Below, piece by piece: positions 61,376 through 64,000 of a DNA stretch of 64,000 bases (position 1 is its first letter; the number at the start of each line of letters is the position of its first letter). The DNA comes from Alphaproteobacteria bacterium. Its GTDB lineage: Bacteria; Pseudomonadota; Alphaproteobacteria; Micavibrionales; UBA2020. The stretch is taken from contig JAICWS010000001.1 in NCBI GenBank assembly GCA_025934695.1, forward strand, positions 87,301-151,300, read 5' to 3'. The notes under the pieces were generated by a model. That model saw only the letters and a program-made list of their open reading frames with translations, was not told the origin of the DNA and made no database searches. The position numbers were made by a program, and so were the translations under genes.

Positions 61376-62117
61376 CGATATCAAGTGGGTAAGCCACGGC
61401 TTCTTCACGCGCCAGGGCGGGGCAAGCGGGGGCATTTACAATTCCCTGAACTGCGCCTTTTCCTCCGACGACGACAAGGAAGCGGTGCGGCTGAATCGCG
61501 GGAAAGTAGCCGAGGCCCTGCATCTCGAGCCCGACAACATCGTGACTGTTTATCAGGTCCATAGCAACAAAGTCGTGACGGTCAACGAGCCCTGGACGCG
61601 CGACAAGTCCCCTCAGGCCGACGCGCTGATTACCGACAAGCGCGGCATTGGCCTTGGCATCCTGACCGCCGATTGCGCGCCAATCCTTTTCGCCTCGAAA
61701 AACGCGAAGGTCGTGGCGGCCGCCCATGCAGGGTGGAAGGGCGCGCTCACCGGCATCGCCGAGGAGACCGTGCGGAATTTCTCGCATTACGGCGTGGCGC
61801 CCGGCGATGTGATCGCGGCGATCGGCCCCTGCATCGGCCCGCAGTCCTATGAGGTGAAGGACGATTTCAAAAAGCCGTTCCTCGACCAGGACGCGGAGAA
61901 CGGCCAGTTCTTCCAGGCGGGCGCGCGCGCCGGGCACCTGATCTTCGACCTGCCGGGCTATCTCGTCCATCGCCTCCGCAAGATCGGCGTCGGCGCCGTC
62001 ATCGACACGAAGCAGGATACGCTGGGGAATGAGACATCCTTCTTTTCCTACCGCCGCACGACCCTGCGCGGCGAAAAGGACTACGGCCGCCAGATGTCGG
62101 TGATTGCGATACGTTAG
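61344..62117 (+). CDS. pgeF: Peptidoglycan editing factor / purine nucleoside phosphorylase (YfiH/LACC1 family)
   Basis: The 257-residue protein belongs to the YfiH/LACC1 (copper-oxidase-like) family. Signatures are HGFFTRQGGASGGIYNSLNCAF, VYQVHSNKV with a metal-binding His, ILTADCAPILFAS with the Cys, and AAAHAGWKGALTGIAEETV with the second His. Members act as purine nucleoside phosphorylases/deaminases and in E. coli prevent the use of a wrong amino acid (L-Ser) in peptidoglycan synthesis. It begins within the end of NDUFAF7 copy 2, giving the lgt-NDUFAF7-pgeF operon. The stop is three bases before the convergent unknown gene. Confidence 0.92.
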   Translation: MALTFLTTGLDDIKWVSHGFFTRQGGASGGIYNSLNCAFSSDDDKEAVRLNRGKVAEALHLEPDNIVTVYQVHSNKVVTVNEPWTRDKSPQADALITDKRGIGLGILTADCAPILFASKNAKVVAAAHAGWKGALTGIAEETVRNFSHYGVAPGDVIAAIGPCIGPQSYEVKDDFKKPFLDQDAENGQFFQAGARAGHLIFDLPGYLVHRLRKIGVGAVIDTKQDTLGNETSFFSYRRTTLRGEKDYGRQMSVIAIR

Positions 62118-62120
62118 GCT

Positions 62121-62639
62121 TCAAGGCCCGTCTTTTTTCAGGACGATCCGGCGCGCGGGCGAGATGGTCTTCGAGGTCGAGACGTCCTCGTTCCGCTGGT
62201 CGATGAGGGTCTGGAACTTGTCGGCCTGCTCGAGGCAGAGCTTTGCGTAATCGGTCAGCGTGTTGCGATCGGTGGCGTTTTCGACGCTTTCCGCCCGTGA
62301 CACGAACTTCAGGCCGATGCCGGCAAGCGCCGCCGGTGTGCGGGCGGAAAGGTGGGGCAGGCTTTCAGCGCCCTCAAGCGTTCTCAGCAACGAGGCCATC
62401 GCATCGCGGTCGCCCGAGCCCAGCCAGCCGGGATAACCGGGACTGGCGCGCGCATCGAGACCCTGGAGCGCGGTCTCGGTGAGGGCCGCCACGAGTTGTT
62501 CCTTATCTTCCGCCGTTTCGGCCTGGAACCTCAGCAGCAGCCCGTATTTCGTCAGGAGCAGCGGCGCGCCGATATCGCGCTCGTTAAAGCGCTTCGCGCT
62601 GTCGTTGAAGTCGTCGGCGAGATTTTTCGGCGCGGCCAT
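62121..62639 (-). CDS. Unrecognised helical family with conserved C-terminal tail, copy 4
   Basis: One of four tandem paralogs that I do not recognise. The 172-residue product is mostly helical. The N-terminal block FNDSAKRFNERDIGAPLLLTKYGLLLRFQAETAEDKEQLV recurs in the others. The C-terminus, EDVSTSKTISPARRIVLKKDGP, matches copies 1 and 3 closely and resembles the ends of the ankyrin proteins. No signal peptide, membrane segment or cysteine pattern is seen, apart from one Cys. It starts at a TAATG overlap with copy 3 (62639) and is the last gene of the run. Function unknown. Confidence 0.7.
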   Translation of the reverse strand: MAAPKNLADDFNDSAKRFNERDIGAPLLLTKYGLLLRFQAETAEDKEQLVAALTETALQGLDARASPGYPGWLGSGDRDAMASLLRTLEGAESLPHLSARTPAALAGIGLKFVSRAESVENATDRNTLTDYAKLCLEQADKFQTLIDQRNEDVSTSKTISPARRIVLKKDGP

Positions 62640-63202
62640 TAGTTGCCGCCTTCGACCGCCGGCAGCGTCAGGCGCTTTGCCGGCGCGATCGATTTCGCGG
62701 CTGCGAAGGTCGCGATGGACTGCTTGGGCTCGCGCGTCTTCTCGGCGAAAACCGTGACGGACTTCGCAAGGGTGATCAGCTCCGTCTTATGCTGGGCATA
62801 GTCTTTCCAGTTGTATTCATACTGTACGTTCTCGGACTTCTTGATCAGCTCGAGCGCGATGTTCACCAGTTTCTCGGATGTATCGTCGGGCAGGAACTGC
62901 ATATGTTCGGGACGCATGAGGAAATTGAAGATCTGCTGGAAATTATTCATGTGTCCCTGGACGGCCTCATGGCATTGCGGCTTCGCCAGCTTGCGCAGAA
63001 TATCCATGCCGCCCTCGTACAGTCCTTCGACGAGCCGCGCGTGGTCGGCCGAGCCTTCGGCCTTGAACCTCCACAGGATGTCGAATTTGAGCATCAGTCC
63101 TTCCATCGACAGGCCGCTGCCGTTGGCGATGTTCCGGGCGGATTTGTTGAAATCCTCGGCGAGGCAGGCGAATTTATCTTCGGTTTGCTGGGGCTCGATC
63201 AT
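62639..63202 (-). CDS. Unrecognised helical family with conserved C-terminal tail, copy 3
   Basis: The most divergent copy, 187 residues. It retains DKFACLAEDFNKSARNI...LMLKFDILWRFKAEGSADHARLVEGLYEGGMDILRKLAK in the N-terminal half, aligned with the other members, then a Met/His-rich middle (GHMNNFQQIFNFLMRPEHMQFLPDD) and helices with KKSENVQYEYNWKDYAQHK. The tail is AAAKSIAPAKRLTLPAVEGGN, keeping the I-x-P-x-K-R-L core but losing the final Lys-Lys. Its ATG overlaps the stop of copy 2 (ATGA at 63202-63199). Soluble and probably cytoplasmic. Function unknown. Confidence 0.68.
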   Translation of the reverse strand: MIEPQQTEDKFACLAEDFNKSARNIANGSGLSMEGLMLKFDILWRFKAEGSADHARLVEGLYEGGMDILRKLAKPQCHEAVQGHMNNFQQIFNFLMRPEHMQFLPDDTSEKLVNIALELIKKSENVQYEYNWKDYAQHKTELITLAKSVTVFAEKTREPKQSIATFAAAKSIAPAKRLTLPAVEGGN

Positions 63203-63774
63203 GGCGTTGCTTCCGGTCCCTTGAAGGTGATGCGTTTCGACGGGGAGATGTTCTGCGATGTCGTGACTTCCGGCCCGCGCCGCGCGGCTTGGAATTGTTC
63301 CGCGAAGGAAAGGGCAGTTTCGGCCAGCGCCGTAAGGGCATGGCCGTAATTCGTCCGGTCGCCCGTGCCGAACTGGTCCCAGCGCAGGGTCTCGCCCTTG
63401 CGCAGCAGCGCCAGCGCCGCGTCTGCAAGCTCCTCCGGCGCGCCCTGCGGCACCGCATCGATGCTGTCGGGAGCGGCAAGGCGCTGAAGGATCGCGACGG
63501 CGTCGGCCTTGGCCGCGGCTGGGTAGTTGACTTCGCCGGGCGTATAGGTTTTGCCGGATGTGGGGCCCGCGGCGGCAGCCTTGAGAACATTCAGTCCGCA
63601 GTCGAGCAAGCTGCGCGCGAGCGTGGTTTTGTCGGCGTCGGTTTCCGTCTTGAAATTCAGCAGCGCCGTGTACTTGGCGAGCAAGAGATTCGTGGTGATG
63701 TTATCGTTCGTGCGGAACTTGCCCGCCGTCTCGTTGAACTCCTGCACCAGGACAGTGAATTTATCCGGGATCAT
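63199..63774 (-). CDS. Unrecognised helical family with conserved C-terminal tail, copy 2
   Basis: A 191-residue copy with DKFTVLVQEFNETAGKFRTNDNITTNLLLAKYTALLNFKTETDADKTTLARSLLDCGLNVLKAA at the N-terminus and GPEVTTSQNISPSKRITFKGPEATP at the end. The middle is Ala/Pro-rich with a helix holding EELADAALALLRKGETL. Between the core and tail, TNYGHALTALAETALSFAEQFQAA is again helical. It lies 21 bases after copy 1 and overlaps copy 3 by four bases. All features suggest a small soluble helical protein with a protruding tail. No known family comes to mind. Confidence 0.7.
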   Translation of the reverse strand: MIPDKFTVLVQEFNETAGKFRTNDNITTNLLLAKYTALLNFKTETDADKTTLARSLLDCGLNVLKAAAAGPTSGKTYTPGEVNYPAAAKADAVAILQRLAAPDSIDAVPQGAPEELADAALALLRKGETLRWDQFGTGDRTNYGHALTALAETALSFAEQFQAARRGPEVTTSQNISPSKRITFKGPEATP

Positions 63775-63795
63775 GTCGGGTCTCCGTTTGGCATG

Positions 63796-64000
63796 TTACA
63801 GCGAAAGCCCGTCCTTCTTGAGCTCGATCTTTTTTGATGGCGTGATGTCCTTGGACGTCGATACGTCGGACGCCGCGTCCTGTGCCGCCTTGATCTTGTC
63901 GGCGGCTTCGAGCGTATGGCCGGCCAGCTTGACCAGGTAAGTCTTCGTCGATGCGCTGCCGCCGTTGCTGCCTTCCGCGCGGCGCAGGAGGTCGAGCGCC
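63796..64000 (-). CDS. Unrecognised helical family, copy 1 (C-terminal part)
   Basis: The gene runs off the right edge. The visible 67 residues read ALDLLRRAEGSNGGSASTK, then a helix (YLVKLAGHTLEAADKIKAAQDAAS) and the tail DVSTSKDITPSKKIELKKDGLSL, stop at 63798-63796. The tail is nearly the same as in copy 4. It establishes that the operon starts beyond the window and contains at least four members. Coding is supported by the exact tail match and by the 21-base gap to copy 2. Function unknown. Confidence 0.7.
   Translation of the reverse strand, partial: ALDLLRRAEGSNGGSASTKTYLVKLAGHTLEAADKIKAAQDAASDVSTSKDITPSKKIELKKDGLSL

Overview
This window looks like the chromosome of an alphaproteobacterium of fairly high GC. 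The evidence is a set of lineage-typical genes and orders: yajC-secD-secF-Mth938, lgt-NDUFAF7-pgeF, a UbiK/BMFP-type small protein, a MucR/Ros regulator, trmFO, a carA gene divergent from a GatB/YqeY gene, carB-greA, and the serA/serC/serB set. The wealth of secreted, ankyrin-repeat and membrane paralogs suggests a free-living or host/prey-interacting lineage (a Micavibrio-like relative is one guess), but the sequence does not settle this. I see no rRNA, tRNA, CRISPR array, phage or insertion sequence, and no gene-free stretch longer than 300 bases.

Layout. 1-1.9 kb: end of a serine hydrolase, an HNH endonuclease gene and a DUF4337 membrane protein. 1.9-8.8 kb (minus strand): a YfhO-like membrane protein, a ZIP transporter, greA and carB. 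9-24 kb: an accessory island of three tandem GT87-type membrane glycosyltransferases (plus), a second YfhO-like protein (minus) and four tandem MFS/spermidine-synthase fusion proteins (minus), ending at carA. The island separates carA from carB-greA, normally one block. 25.2-30 kb: GatB/YqeY, an FkbM methyltransferase, a small unknown gene and three consecutive ankyrin genes. 30-36.3 kb (minus): trmFO, four tandem HExxH secreted proteins behind an L,D-transpeptidase, and two paralogous small membrane proteins. 36.4-44.5 kb: serA, six accessory genes, serC and divergent serB. 44.5-47.8 kb: a fourth ankyrin gene and a YdbH-like protein. 48-51.5 kb: the Sec accessory operon. 51.5-58.2 kb: an outer-membrane-like protein, Fe-type sodB, a degenerate polysaccharide deacetylase, a nitroreductase, tsaB, a MucR-like gene, proC, YbjN and UbiK. 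58.3-62.1 kb: lgt, two tandem NDUFAF7-like methyltransferases and pgeF. 62.1-64 kb: four tandem members of a small family I do not recognise, the last cut by the window edge.

A striking theme is tandem paralogy: 3 GT87, 4 spermidine-synthase fusions, 3+1 ankyrin proteins, 4 HExxH proteins, 2 PQ-loop-like proteins, 2 NDUFAF7 copies and 4 unknown-family copies, often joined by ATGA, TGATG or TAATG stop/start overlaps. Two observations go beyond ordinary annotation. First, the second YfhO gene sits between two reciprocal gene remnants, the 3' end of a spermidine-synthase fusion gene on one side and of a GT87 gene on the other, which records how the island was assembled. Second, the ankyrin proteins and the unknown four-copy family share a short basic-hydrophobic C-terminal tail (roughly P-x-K/R-K/R-I/L-x-F/L-K), which could mark them as clients of one undescribed sorting or docking system.
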